Origin: Candidatus Kuenenia stuttgartensis
GTDB lineage: Bacteria; Planctomycetota; Phycisphaerae; Phycisphaerales; SM1A02
Assembly: GCA_945902075.1 (NCBI GenBank)
Contig: CAMDMA010000020.1
Span: 1 to 61,666 of the forward strand
Reading direction: 5' to 3'
DNA length: 61,666 nt
In this document: one piece after another, positions 1 through 8,568 of the stretch
How positions within the stretch are numbered: the first letter of the stretch is position 1
How the letters are laid out: every line of letters begins with the position of its first letter
Position numbers and translations under genes: made by a program
The notes under the pieces: model-generated
Told to the model about the DNA's origin: nothing
What the model saw: only the letters and a program-made list of their open reading frames with translations
The model's database searches: none

Positions 1-122
<122 letters not shown>

Positions 123-253
123 GAATATTCTTAGACACGTCGCTCGGAGCAATCCGAGTCGTGAATTCGTCAACACAACCTCGTCTCCGGTTTCGGAGAT
201 AGTCGATCGGTAACGATCGGTGAAGGTTTCCAACTGCTGCTTGATATACACAA

Positions 254-290
254 CGATAACCCCGTGCTTTGCGCGGGGTTATCGCATTTT
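254..290 (+). terminator. Intrinsic terminator after 16S rRNA
   Basis: An 11-bp perfect stem CGATAACCCCG (254-264) and CGGGGTTATCG (274-284) with a 9-nt loop is followed by a short T-run (287-290). It sits about 140 nt after the 16S end and probably ends a transcript that holds 16S only. Confidence 0.85.
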
Positions 291-292
291 AC

Positions 293-839
293 CTTCGAGT
301 TGTTCGCCATCATAATTTTCGTGTTGAACATGCGGTTTTGGAACAGGGTGACGATCATCGCTGGCGTCTCCGTTCATGGAGTTACGTTCCGAGGTGCGCG
401 CCGTTGCTGCGAAGGACGGTGACCCACGTGCGCAGCGATTGCGCTTCCTAGCGTGGCGCGTTGGGATTTCGGCACAATCGCCTGAGTCCAAAAAAAGCGC
501 GGTTCGCCCGTTTGGGCGTCCCGCGCTTGGTAGGACTTACTTCGTGTCCCACAGTTTTCCGGATGGTCCGCAAGGCCGATGTCCATCGGAGCCCGCGATC
601 TCATTCCAGCGATGCTCTGCCAGTGTCCAGTTGGCGCGAGCGTTTGAATGGGCCTCGTTCAGTGGCCGATTCGGAAGCGATTGTCCAGATCGCTGTGTCC
701 CTGTCACCTGTAAATAGACACAGATACGTTCCACCTTGCGCAAGAAATCAAATCTTCTTTCGCGACGGACCTCCCCCAAGAAGGCAGGAGTCGAACCACA
801 CATCCTGTTCGGTACCACAATCACATCGTGTGTAGTGAA
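293..839. other. Gene-poor spacer after 16S rRNA
   Basis: No convincing gene is seen here apart from the minus-strand terminator at 490-528. The minus-strand frame from about 824 to 537 might hold a heavily decayed C-terminus of the neighbouring IS3 transposase, because it follows on from it and ends just before the terminator, but residue similarity is too weak to call. No tRNA cloverleaf was found. Confidence 0.5.
490..528 (-). terminator. Intrinsic terminator, minus strand
   Basis: AAGCGCGG (495-502) pairs perfectly with CCGCGCTT (521-528). An inner stem CGCCC (505-509) and GGGCG (514-518) closes a GTTT tetraloop. A run of seven A at 490-496 becomes a U-run at the 3' side on the minus strand. 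It would end a minus-strand transcript coming from the IS3 relic upstream at 840-1388. Confidence 0.7.
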
Positions 840-1388
840 TCAACCGCGGTGTTGATCGACCACGGTTGGTGTTCGCAGCGTAAGCCCATCTCGCAGTTTG
901 TCGTGCATGACCTCGATGCTCCAACGCTTGTCCCTTCGGGTTGGTGCCACCATCGGTCTGCGAGTCGCCGCAGCCTCCTGCGGTTTGGGCGATTTCGGCT
1001 GAGATTCAAGACCTTCCGTGCGGCCGACCAACGCCGTGCGCTTGTGGTAGACCAGGCAGCCCTCACGACGCACCTCGGCTAGAGGGTTTGCCGAGACTTC
1101 GCGAATCGTCGCGCCGGACAAGCGCAGTACATGGCACTCAGGCAGACGGAAGGCATCGCGCGGGTATCCAATCAACTCCCGTGGCTGGGCGAGTGCAAGA
1201 GTTTCTCAACCGACGCCCTGCAGGATCGCCGTGTCGAGGCCCATGTCGGTGGCCAGTCGCTTCACTTTGGCGTTCTCATACTTCAGTTGCTTCGGCCGAG
1301 GGGCCTCCGTCACGCCCATCAGAGCAAAACTCGGCTGCGACAGGGCACAGGCGATCAGGTCTTCCCTGCAACGCTTCTTCTTTTTCAC
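840..1388 (-). mobile_element. IS3-family transposase relic (OrfA/OrfB remains)
   Basis: Reading the minus strand from a GTG at 1388, preceded by GGGAGG, gives a start like IS3 OrfA (MKKKKRCREDLIACALSQ). It then jumps to the end of OrfA, including KQLKYENAKVKRLATDMGLD, which matches the leucine-zipper segment of that family. The helix-turn-helix part between them is missing. After an in-frame TGA at 1206-1208 the same frame continues as OrfB-like sequence: a RELIGYPRD...CHVLRLS block, then RREGCLVYHKRTALVGRTEGL, then KRWSIEVMHDKLRDG and TVVD, the first catalytic Asp region. The usual RYGYRRI segment is deleted. The D-D-E core after the first Asp is not recognisable. The element is therefore dead, truncated and old. 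Ends and terminal inverted repeats were not found. Confidence 0.75.
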
Positions 1389-1650
1389 GCGAACCTCCCG
1401 CTCTCTAGAGGCCGGATTGTCTGAGATGAAGTGTCGGCAATCTGTTGAAGGATTCAGGGGCAGTGCGATTGAACCTCACAGCGCGAATCTAGTTGCATTC
1501 GCAATCGCGAGCGCGTTTTTCGAAGCTGAGACGACGAGTTTCGTCGCGATGTTTGAAAGACTCCGAGGCTCGAAACTGAAGGGTGAATCGGCGACAAGTT
1601 CGTTCGTTGCGGCCGGAACCGCTTCATGGATAAACTCGTTGTAATCATCG

Positions 1651-2064
1651 ATGACGGTATTCGCGAGGTCACAAGATAAACAGAAGTGTTTGGCTCGTGC
1701 CCGTGCGCATCGCGGTAACTGGCCGCGACCTGCGGTGATGGTGGCGACGGCGTTGATAGTCTTGCGGCACTCACTGACGCCAACATCGGTATCGCCGTAT
1801 GAAACGGCGCAAAGGCATTACATCACGTCGCAGACGTTTGGATTGATCCTACCGGCATGCGACCTCCCGCGCGATTTCTTCGCGATGCCAAATCGACGAT
1901 GCACGTGATCCACGCGAACCTCGCGATCTCAATCATTTCCAACATGCTTGGTCGCGTGCTCGCAATCGCAGGCTTGACGAATCCGCTTGTTACCGCAGTG
2001 CTTCTGCTGTTCAACGGCTTGACGATACTTGTGCTGGGTTTCGGATCTCGTCATTTGATCTTTC
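1651..2064 (+). pseudogene. Broken heavy-metal (P1B) P-type ATPase, C-terminal part
   Basis: The first frame reads VFARSQDKQKCLARARAHRG and PAVMV, matching the DK...VAMVGDG stretch before the hinge motif of P-type ATPases. One base is missing around 1741-1744, and the neighbouring frame continues GDGVDSLAALTDANIGIAV, the GDGxND hinge motif. An in-frame TGA follows at 1800-1802. Behind it come the AADV-like segment and the last two membrane helices (VIHANLAISIISNMLGRVLA, then LTNPLVTAVLLLF). The order and spacing fit copper/cadmium/zinc-type ATPases. The actuator domain, the CPx helix and the DKTGT phosphorylation site are absent or unrecognisable upstream (1389-1650). The Asn of GDGVND is changed. 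From 2065 to 2311 nothing more could be assigned. Confidence 0.75.
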
Positions 2065-2311
2065 GTTACCTGCGATGGAGATCTACTGCGGGACCTTATT
2101 TTTACAGCACTCCCTGTTGTGATTTTCGGTGGTTTTTCGCTGCCTGTGTTTTCATCTGGGCCGCGCGCATCGACCACTTCGAAGATCTCGGCTCGCCTGC
2201 AATACGTGCGCTCTTTGACGAGTTTCCGCTATCCGAAGCGGAGTCTCTCGGTTCGACGCAATGCATGGCGCATGAGTCAGACGTTCCTCTGGACACCAAC
2301 TGAATCGGTGC

Positions 2312-2317
2312 TACGTT
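2312..2317 (+). promoter_or_regulatory. -10-like TACGTT, leaderless geometry
   Basis: TACGTT ends exactly 6 nt before the ATG at 2324, and no SD site is present. A transcript would begin at or next to the start codon. Confidence 0.5.
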
Positions 2318-2323
2318 TTGTCC

Positions 2324-4084
2324 ATGAAGTACTTCGTTCGAGAGTTGTCCGTGCTTGCTTCCCCACTTGTGGCACTCGTTGCGGTGGCGCGTGCGGATAT
2401 TCATTTCGTCGATGCAACGGCGGGAAGCGGGCTCGAAACATTCCTTCACACTCCGAACTCGCTGTCAACGCCGGGTTTGAATGAGTGGATTTTGAGCGGC
2501 GTGGCCGTCGCAGATTTGAATGGCGACGAGTGGCCGGACATCATCGCGACAAAGGGCGGCGTTGGCCAGGATCGGCTGTACAGCAACAATGGGAATGGGA
2601 CGTTCACGAATACCGCTGGTCCACTCGGTGTGGCTGCCGTGCATGCCGCAAATGGAGTGTCGTGCGCGGACTATGACCGCGATGGTGATATCGATATCTA
2701 CATGACGAGTTACGGATCGTCGACCGGAAATGTCGGAGAGCCCGGAAGAAATCGGCTGTATCGCAACGATACGACGGTGTTCACAGAAATTGCCGGAGCC
2801 GTCGGTGTTGCCTTTACGTCGCCGACGACATCGGTGGGCGACGGCGCTGCGTGGGGCGATTATGACCTTGACGGCGATCTTGATCTCGCGACCGCGGGGT
2901 GGTCTTCAAGCGGGCTTGGGAATCGACTCTTTCGCAATGACAACGGTATGTTCACGGATGTCACGAACTTGGCGCTCGTGATTCCGTCGAGTTGGGGATT
3001 TCAACCGACGTTTGTCGATCTGACCGGCGATGGATTTCCAGAGCTACTGATCGCAGGTGATTTCGGAACGAGTCAAGCGTTTATAAACAAGCGCGACGGA
3101 ACGTTTGAACTCGCAACAAACGCGCTCGGCCTCGGCATCGATCAGTACGGGATGGGCGCATGCGTCGCCGACTTCAACCGTGACGGCACTGCTGACTACT
3201 ACGTCACGAGCATTCATATGGAGAGCCCGAAATCCGGGACTCATAATGGCAATGCCCTCTATATAAACGGCGGCGATGGAATCTGCGTTGAGTCGGCTCT
3301 AGAGCGCGGATGCAGCGATGGCGGTTGGGGCTGGGGCGTCATGGCTGCTGATTTTGATCACGACGGATGGGAGGACATCGTTGAGGTCAATGGGCGCAAC
3401 GCGGGTGAGTGGGCGAATGAGCAGGAGTATGTCTACCGGAATCTGGGGGATGGTCGTTTCGTGCGACTCGGCGCGGATGCGGGGATCACGCTCGCGGGGG
3501 ATGCACGTTGCGTAGTGACGTTTGACTATGACCGCGACGGTGATCTCGATGTGCTCATGTTCGTCAACGCGGGGCCGATGAAACTTTTTCGAAATGAATC
3601 GACCGTGGGTGGGAGAGGCCTGACCCACTGGCTCAAGCTCACGCTTGAAGTCGCCCCAGAAGCTGGCGCGGTGTCGCGGTGTGCGCCGCATGGTTTCGGC
3701 GCGGTCGTCGAGTGCACGGTCGACGGGGTCGTGCAGTGGCGATTTCCGCATTCCGGTAGCGGATTTCATTCCAGTAGCGAGCCAGTGGTGCACTTCGGTT
3801 TTTCGTCGGGCACCGTTGCGACATCGCTGCGCGTGTATTGGCCAAGCGGTCAGACCACCGAGTGGACCAACGTTGCGCTCGATTGCCATCTCAAGATCAA
3901 GGCGCCGGGGATCGCGGATCTAGACGCGAGCGGAACCGTCGATGCGACCGACCTCAGCCAACTCATCGCAGAATGGGGAGCGGATGACCTCGAGCGACGA
4001 GAGATGCGTCGGGCCGATCTCGACCGAAACGCGTCCGTGGGTGCCGGTGATCTGTCGATACTCCTGGCTGCTTGGGGGTCGTAA
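2324..4084 (+). CDS. Secreted FG-GAP/VCBS repeat protein with ASPIC/UnbV domain and dockerin-like end
   Basis: A 586-residue protein. Residues 1-25 form a signal peptide ending at VARA. The body holds repeated FG-GAP/VCBS calcium loops of the form DxDGDxD (DLNGDEWPDI, DYDRDGDIDIY, DYDLDGDLDL, DYDRDGDLDVL), consistent with an integrin-alpha-like beta propeller. An ASPIC/UnbV region (HWLKLTLE...VYWPSGQTTEW) follows at about residues 430-525. The last 55 residues contain two dockerin-like loops (DLDASGTVDATDLSQLIAEW and DLDRNASVGAGDLSILLAAW). The protein should be exported and probably binds calcium or carbohydrate at the surface; its target is unknown. ATG 2324 was preferred to a TTG two codons upstream because of the TACGTT hexamer at 2312-2317. 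Confidence 0.88.
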   Translation: MKYFVRELSVLASPLVALVAVARADIHFVDATAGSGLETFLHTPNSLSTPGLNEWILSGVAVADLNGDEWPDIIATKGGVGQDRLYSNNGNGTFTNTAGPLGVAAVHAANGVSCADYDRDGDIDIYMTSYGSSTGNVGEPGRNRLYRNDTTVFTEIAGAVGVAFTSPTTSVGDGAAWGDYDLDGDLDLATAGWSSSGLGNRLFRNDNGMFTDVTNLALVIPSSWGFQPTFVDLTGDGFPELLIAGDFGTSQAFINKRDGTFELATNALGLGIDQYGMGACVADFNRDGTADYYVTSIHMESPKSGTHNGNALYINGGDGICVESALERGCSDGGWGWGVMAADFDHDGWEDIVEVNGRNAGEWANEQEYVYRNLGDGRFVRLGADAGITLAGDARCVVTFDYDRDGDLDVLMFVNAGPMKLFRNESTVGGRGLTHWLKLTLEVAPEAGAVSRCAPHGFGAVVECTVDGVVQWRFPHSGSGFHSSSEPVVHFGFSSGTVATSLRVYWPSGQTTEWTNVALDCHLKIKAPGIADLDASGTVDATDLSQLIAEWGADDLERREMRRADLDRNASVGAGDLSILLAAWGS

Positions 4085-4150
4085 AGGTGCTGCGCGTGCG
4101 CGACGCGTGAGATCCCACTCGAATCGTTGAGAGTGCCACGCGCGTCGTAC

Positions 4151-4720
4151 TCAGTCGGTGTAGCCGTTATAGATGCCACCGCCGCCGAAGCCAAAGCTGT
4201 TCCATCCGCCGCGATACGAGCCGTAGCCTTGTCGAAGACCGCCGGTGGTGTTTCCCTCGTAGTTTGGCCCGTACGAGCCAGCACCGCCGCCGCCGGTTCC
4301 AAGCGGTGCCTGCATCTGTCCGTTGTTGTCGCGGCCGAGGTTGCCATTGTTGACGCGTGCACCAAACTGTGCGGGCGCGTAGCCCGGAAGTGGTCCTGCG
4401 CCCGACGCGCCGCCCTGGCTTCCGGTTGAATTTCCGTGGTAATGCACGTGGTAATGGATGTCGCTTCCTGCCATCTGGGGACGCATCTCACCTGGTGCCT
4501 GGTTGTAGCCGGTGCCTTGCGGGGTCATCGTATTGGGATCAGTCTGGGTCGGCTTTCCGGCGAAGGACGAGTCTTGCAGATCACCCGGCTTCCCCGCGAA
4601 CGATGAGTCGGAGTCCTGTCGCGGACCAATCATGCCCATCGCAATCGATGGCGCGGTCGATCGGTGAGCGGAGCAAGCGACGAGGAGGAACGGAGCGACG
4701 ATGAGGAGAAGGCGCTTCAT
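4151..4720 (-). CDS. Small glycine-rich lipoprotein
   Basis: A 189-residue protein beginning MKRLLLIVAPFLLVACSAH, a lipoprotein signal with lipobox LVAC. The mature part has a duplicated DSSFAGKP motif (about residues 38-57), a His-rich DIHYHVHYHG segment, and a low-complexity Gly/Asn/Tyr/Gln tail (GGGGAGSYGPNYEG...SFGFGGGGIYNGYTD). No enzymatic domain is recognisable. It lies convergent to the FG-GAP gene and divergent from transketolase. The start at 4720 is supported by the signal peptide and by GATCCT ending 6 nt upstream; no SD is seen. A structural or metal-binding envelope lipoprotein is possible, but function is unknown. Confidence 0.75.
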   Translation of the reverse strand: MKRLLLIVAPFLLVACSAHRSTAPSIAMGMIGPRQDSDSSFAGKPGDLQDSSFAGKPTQTDPNTMTPQGTGYNQAPGEMRPQMAGSDIHYHVHYHGNSTGSQGGASGAGPLPGYAPAQFGARVNNGNLGRDNNGQMQAPLGTGGGGAGSYGPNYEGNTTGGLRQGYGSYRGGWNSFGFGGGGIYNGYTD

Positions 4721-4726
4721 GTAGGA

Positions 4727-4732
4727 AGGATC
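4727..4732 (-). promoter_or_regulatory. -10-like GATCCT, leaderless geometry
   Basis: On the minus strand GATCCT (one mismatch from the TATCCT seen before ruvB and folC) is followed by exactly 6 nt and then the ATG at 4720. Confidence 0.35.
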
Positions 4733-4820
4733 GGCGCGGCCCTGCGGGGAGGATGAAAGAAACCGACCGCGCCCCTGCGCTGCGCGAACGGAACCCCAAC
4801 CGCATGAGTTCTTCGGACCG

Positions 4821-4826
4821 TACCAT
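4821..4826 (+). promoter_or_regulatory. -10-like TACCAT before transketolase
   Basis: TACCAT is the same hexamer found before ltaE, ribH and pabB. It ends 23 nt before the ATG at 4850, predicting a short leader of about 17 nt without an SD site. Confidence 0.4.
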
Positions 4827-4849
4827 CCGCGCAACCATCGCATCGCAGC

Positions 4850-6985
4850 ATGCAGGAGCCTTCCTTGACGACCGCTATGACCGCATTTCCCATCCAGAAC
4901 GCCGGCACTCCGATCGGGACGCCGGACATTGACAATCTTGCGATCAACACCATCCGCACGCTCTCGATGGATGGCGTGCAGGCGGCTGATTCTGGTCATC
5001 CCGGCACGCCCATGGCGCTTGCTCCCGTTGCATACACGCTTTGGCAGGACATTCTGCGCTACGACCCCGCCAACGCTCACTGGGCGAACCGCGACCGATT
5101 TGTATTGTCGAACGGTCATGCATCGATGCTGCTTTACTCGCTGCTGCACCTCGCGGGGGTGCAGCGACTTGATCATGACGGCCGACAGACCGGCGAGCTC
5201 GCGGTGCCACTCGACGATATCAAGCGGTTTCGGCAACTTGGCTCACTCTGCCCTGGCCATCCGGAGTCGCACCTCACGACCGGTGTCGAGACGACAACCG
5301 GACCGCTTGGTCAAGGACTCGCCACGAGTGTTGGTATGGCGATGGCCTCGAAGTGGCTCGGTGCGCGCTACAACCGGCCGGGGTACACGCTGTTTGACTT
5401 TCACGTCTACTCGATCTGCGGCGATGGCTGCATGATGGAGGGAATTTCTGGCGAAGCGGCCTCGCTTGCAGGGCATCTCGGCCTCGCGAACCTTTGCTGG
5501 ATCTATGACTTCAATCGAATCACGATTGAGGGCTCGACCGACCTTGCGTACAACGATGATGTTGCGACCCGTTTCATGGGATATGGGTGGAACGTGCTTC
5601 GTGTTGGTGACGCGAATGATGTGCCGCAACTCCTTCGCGCCTACCAGAGCGCAACACGCACCATTGATCGGCCCACGCTTGTTGTTGTGGATAGTCACAT
5701 CGGCTTCGGTTCGCCGAAGAAGCAGGACACAGCGTCGGCACATGGCGAACCGCTTGGTGAAGAGGAAATCAAGGCGACGAAGCGTGGCTATGGTTGGCCG
5801 GAAGACGCGAAGTTTCTCGTGCCCGACGGCGTTCGGGAGCGTTTTGCCGAGAAGATCGGCGCGCGCGGTGCGGCTGCGAGTGCGGAGTGGAACGCTCGAT
5901 TTGTTGCGTATGCAAAGGCATATCCATGGCTGGCGGAGGAGGTTCGCACGATGCTTGCGCGCGGACTGCCGGATGGCTGGGATAAGGATCTCAAAGCGTT
6001 TCCGGCTGATGCGAAGGGCAACGCCTCGCGCAACACTTCGGGTCAGGTGCTCAATGCGATCGCGAAGAACGTGCCTTGGATGATCGGCGGATCTGCTGAT
6101 CTTGCGCCGAGCACAAAGACGCTGCTTACATTTGATGGTGCTGGTTCGTTCCAGAAGGACGCGTACGGCGGGCGCAATTTGCACTTCGGTATTCGCGAGC
6201 ACGCAATGGCAGCGATCGTGAATGGTCTCACGCTCTCAGGGCTGCGTGCGTATGGATCCGGATTCTTGATCTTCAGCGATTACGCACGCGGTGGCCTGCG
6301 ACTCGGCGCAATCATGGAGATCCCCGCACTGCATGTGTTTACCCACGACTCGATCTATGTCGGTGAGGACGGGCCGACGCACCAGCCAATCGAGCAACTC
6401 GTCGGTCTGCGTGCGATTCCCGGGATGCACGTCTTCCGTCCATGCGATGCAAACGAGGTTGTCCATTGTTGGCGTGCCGTGATGACGCTCACGCATCATG
6501 CATCGGCGATGATTCTCACGCGCCAAAATTTGCCGACACTCGACCGCTCGATCTATTCGTCCGAAGAGGGTTGCTCGCGGGGCGCATATGTGCTGTCGGA
6601 TGCCGAAGGTGGAACCGCCGATGTCATCCTCATCGGCAGTGGGAGTGAAGTTCATCTCTGCATCGCCGCAAAGGAAATTCTCGCGAAGGATTCGGTGAAA
6701 GTGCGCATCGTTAGCATGCCATGCACTGGAATCTTCGATGAACAAGATGAGGCATATCGCGCGAGCGTCCTTCCATCAGCCGTGCGCGCACGGGTGACAT
6801 GCGAAGCAGCAAGCACGATGGGTTGGGATCGCTACGCCGGCCTCGACGGCGAGTGCATTGGGATGACATCGTTCGGAGCAAGTGCCCCGGCGAAAGATGT
6901 TGCGGCGAAATTCGGATTTACCGCGGAGAACGTCGCAGCTGCCGCACGGCGATCACTCGCACGCGTGCGCGGAGGTGCACGGTGA
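4850..6985 (+). CDS. tkt: Transketolase
   Basis: A 711-residue thiamine-diphosphate enzyme of the pentose phosphate pathway that moves two-carbon ketol units between sugar phosphates. Visible features: N-terminal DSGHPGTPMALAP, the ThDP/Mg site GDGCMMEGISGEA at about residues 191-203, the catalytic-Glu stretch FGIREHAM at about 446-453, and GEDGPTHQPIEQL at about 503-515. Length and motif order match the usual enzyme (about 660-700) plus a short N-terminal addition. A second in-frame ATG at 4877 is possible. The stop overlaps the GTG start of rpiB by 4 nt, so the two pentose-phosphate genes are translationally coupled. Confidence 0.97.
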   Translation: MQEPSLTTAMTAFPIQNAGTPIGTPDIDNLAINTIRTLSMDGVQAADSGHPGTPMALAPVAYTLWQDILRYDPANAHWANRDRFVLSNGHASMLLYSLLHLAGVQRLDHDGRQTGELAVPLDDIKRFRQLGSLCPGHPESHLTTGVETTTGPLGQGLATSVGMAMASKWLGARYNRPGYTLFDFHVYSICGDGCMMEGISGEAASLAGHLGLANLCWIYDFNRITIEGSTDLAYNDDVATRFMGYGWNVLRVGDANDVPQLLRAYQSATRTIDRPTLVVVDSHIGFGSPKKQDTASAHGEPLGEEEIKATKRGYGWPEDAKFLVPDGVRERFAEKIGARGAAASAEWNARFVAYAKAYPWLAEEVRTMLARGLPDGWDKDLKAFPADAKGNASRNTSGQVLNAIAKNVPWMIGGSADLAPSTKTLLTFDGAGSFQKDAYGGRNLHFGIREHAMAAIVNGLTLSGLRAYGSGFLIFSDYARGGLRLGAIMEIPALHVFTHDSIYVGEDGPTHQPIEQLVGLRAIPGMHVFRPCDANEVVHCWRAVMTLTHHASAMILTRQNLPTLDRSIYSSEEGCSRGAYVLSDAEGGTADVILIGSGSEVHLCIAAKEILAKDSVKVRIVSMPCTGIFDEQDEAYRASVLPSAVRARVTCEAASTMGWDRYAGLDGECIGMTSFGASAPAKDVAAKFGFTAENVAAAARRSLARVRGGAR

Positions 6986-7443
6986 GGGTTGCGGTTGCCT
7001 CGGATCACGCGGGATTTTCGCTGAAAGAATCGATTCGCCAGGAGATTGCAGCGCTCGGTCACACGGTGATTGACCTTGGCACTCATTCTGTCGAACCTGT
7101 CGACTATCCCGATTTCGCTGAGCGCATTGGCCTCGCGGTGGTGAGCGGGGAAGTGGATCGTGGAGTGCTCTTCTGCGGCTCTGGGATTGGTGCGAGTGTC
7201 GCAGCCAACAAAATTCCCGGCGTGCGTGCGGGAAACTGCAGCGACACCTACTCCGCGCACCAAGGTGTCGAGCACGACGCGATGAATGTGCTTGTACTTG
7301 GTGGGCGCACAGTCGGCGCGGCGGTTGCAAGTGAGATGGTGCGCGCGTATCTCGGCGCTGCGTACACCCATGAGGCACGGCATGAGAAGCGGCTCGCCAA
7401 GGTGCTCGCGATTGAGGCGAGGTACGCCGGCGCTGTGAGTTGA
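6982..7443 (+). CDS. rpiB: Ribose-5-phosphate isomerase B
   Basis: A 153-residue RpiB/LacAB-type isomerase converting ribose 5-phosphate and ribulose 5-phosphate. It starts MRVAVASDHAGFSLK, the family's N-terminus with the substrate-binding DHAG. The catalytic Cys is Cys65 in VLFCGSGIG, and the GASVAANKIPGVRAG loop follows. The GTG start overlaps the transketolase stop (GTGA), which fixes the start. A strong GC hairpin follows the stop. Together with tkt it completes the non-oxidative branch in one operon. Confidence 0.96.
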   Translation: MRVAVASDHAGFSLKESIRQEIAALGHTVIDLGTHSVEPVDYPDFAERIGLAVVSGEVDRGVLFCGSGIGASVAANKIPGVRAGNCSDTYSAHQGVEHDAMNVLVLGGRTVGAAVASEMVRAYLGAAYTHEARHEKRLAKVLAIEARYAGAVS

Positions 7444-7490
7444 TCTTGCTGCGATACTCCGAGCTTCGAACGAACAGATTGAAAAAGCAC

Positions 7491-7516
7491 GCGGCCCCGC
7501 ATCACTGCGGGGCCGC
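7491..7516. terminator. GC-rich hairpin between convergent rpiB and FKBP genes
   Basis: A perfect 10-bp stem GCGGCCCCGC (7491-7500) and GCGGGGCCGC (7507-7516) with a 6-nt loop lies between two convergent genes. There is an A-rich run just upstream (7481-7486), which gives a U-tract on the minus strand; the plus side lacks a clear T-run. It may serve both directions. Confidence 0.7.
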
Positions 7517-7549
7517 GGCATTCAATGCAGTTTCACTTTCCGAAATGCG

Positions 7550-8479
7550 TCACTTGCCAGCAGCTGGCGCGGCGCCTTGGCTCGGGATTGCGATGAGTTC
7601 GACATCGAAAATCAGTGTCGCCTTCGGCGGAATTGCGCCTTGACGACCGCGCTCGCCGTACGCAAGAGCGTAGGGAATCACGAGTTTGCGCTTACCGCCA
7701 ACCTTCATGGTTCCAACGCCTTCAGTCCAACCCTTGATCACACCGCCGAGAGGAAACTCGACAGGCTGACCGCGGTCAAGGCTCGAATCGAACGGGGTTC
7801 CGTCGGTCAACCAACCTGAATAGTGCACCTTGACCGTTGCTTGTGGTCCTGCCGGCATTTCGCCGGTTCCCTCGACGAGGTCGATGTACTGGAGGGTGGA
7901 GTCCGTACCGTCCGGAGCCTTCACCGGCATGCTCGTCAACTCGCCGGTGTACGGGGCACCTGGAAGGCGCGGCTTCTCGTTGTCGCTCACGACTGAGCCA
8001 TCATTCGCATTGAGGACAACCTCGTGGGCCTTGCCGTTTGCGTAGATCATCACCGTCGCCGTTGCTGGTTCTGCGGTGAAGTCGAAGGTCGCGCTGCGGA
8101 CGCTGCCTGCGTGTTTCGCCAGGGCTGCTTTGACCGCCGAAGCGATCGTCAGCGTTGGCGCACTCGCGGCGCCAGTCGCGCCGTCGATGATGACCTTCTT
8201 GGAGAAGCCGCCGCTTGCGACGGTGACCTCAAATTGGACATTACTCTGAGCACCGTTGCCGAGGATTGCGCGCGCATCAAGCGCGGTGCTTCCCGCGACT
8301 GCCGCTTCAGCGATCTCGATCGCCTTCGCAATATCGATCTTGAGCGCGGAGAGCGCTTGCTCGACCTCGCTTGGCTCTGGCGGGATACTCGTGTAGTCAA
8401 CTTGGGCGGTTGCGTTCATGGTGAGCGAAAGGGTGAGTGAGAGGCCGGTCAGCGCGGCGAGGAAGGTATTGGTCTTCAT
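7550..8479 (-). CDS. Secreted FKBP-type peptidyl-prolyl isomerase with PepSY-like N-terminal repeats
   Basis: A 309-residue protein with a signal peptide ([19 protein letters not shown], cut near NATAQ). Residues about 40-180 hold two weak repeats resembling PepSY: an [12 protein letters not shown] helix, then [11 protein letters not shown]...[10 protein letters not shown], and a second copy ending [13 protein letters not shown]. The C-terminal 100 residues are a typical FKBP domain ([53 protein letters not shown]). It should assist folding of exported proteins. The start at 8479 has GGAG five nt upstream on the minus strand and a TAGCAT -10 within the palindrome at 8504-8515. The pairing of PepSY-like repeats with FKBP is unusual. 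Confidence 0.9.
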   Translation of the reverse strand: MKTNTFLAALTGLSLTLSLTMNATAQVDYTSIPPEPSEVEQALSALKIDIAKAIEIAEAAVAGSTALDARAILGNGAQSNVQFEVTVASGGFSKKVIIDGATGAASAPTLTIASAVKAALAKHAGSVRSATFDFTAEPATATVMIYANGKAHEVVLNANDGSVVSDNEKPRLPGAPYTGELTSMPVKAPDGTDSTLQYIDLVEGTGEMPAGPQATVKVHYSGWLTDGTPFDSSLDRGQPVEFPLGGVIKGWTEGVGTMKVGGKRKLVIPYALAYGERGRQGAIPPKATLIFDVELIAIPSQGAAPAAGK

Positions 8480-8503
8480 GGAGTCTCCGGGATTTGAGGT
8501 TGA

Positions 8504-8515
8504 GATGCTAGCATC
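8504..8515. promoter_or_regulatory. Palindromic -10 shared by divergent genes
   Basis: GATGCTAGCATC is a perfect 12-bp palindrome that contains TAGCAT on both strands. It lies 25 nt upstream of the FKBP ATG (minus) and 54 nt upstream of the mini-lipoprotein ATG (plus). It could serve as -10 element for both directions or as an operator. Confidence 0.45.
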
Positions 8516-8530
8516 GGCTCGCAAGGTCGA

Positions 8531-8550
8531 CCGACGCGAAATCGCGTCGG
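8531..8550 (+). promoter_or_regulatory. Leader stem-loop before the mini-lipoprotein
   Basis: CCGACGCG (8531-8538) and CGCGTCGG (8543-8550) form a perfect 8-bp stem with an AAAT loop in the predicted 5' leader. It ends 7 nt before the AAGGAGGA SD site (8558-8565). It could stabilise the mRNA or influence SD access. Confidence 0.4.
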
Positions 8551-8568
8551 TTCGGCGAAGGAGGACGC

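Noticed and set aside
780-840. tRNA-like T-arm (GGTTCGACTCCTGCC) on the minus strand
   Set aside because: No acceptor stem, anticodon arm or D-arm can be folded around it; it lies downstream of the IS3 relic and is more likely chance or decayed transposase sequence.
4721-5236. Long N-terminal extension of the 4.2-kb lipoprotein frame into transketolase
   Set aside because: The clear lipoprotein signal peptide starts at 4720, and the upstream part lies antisense to transketolase.
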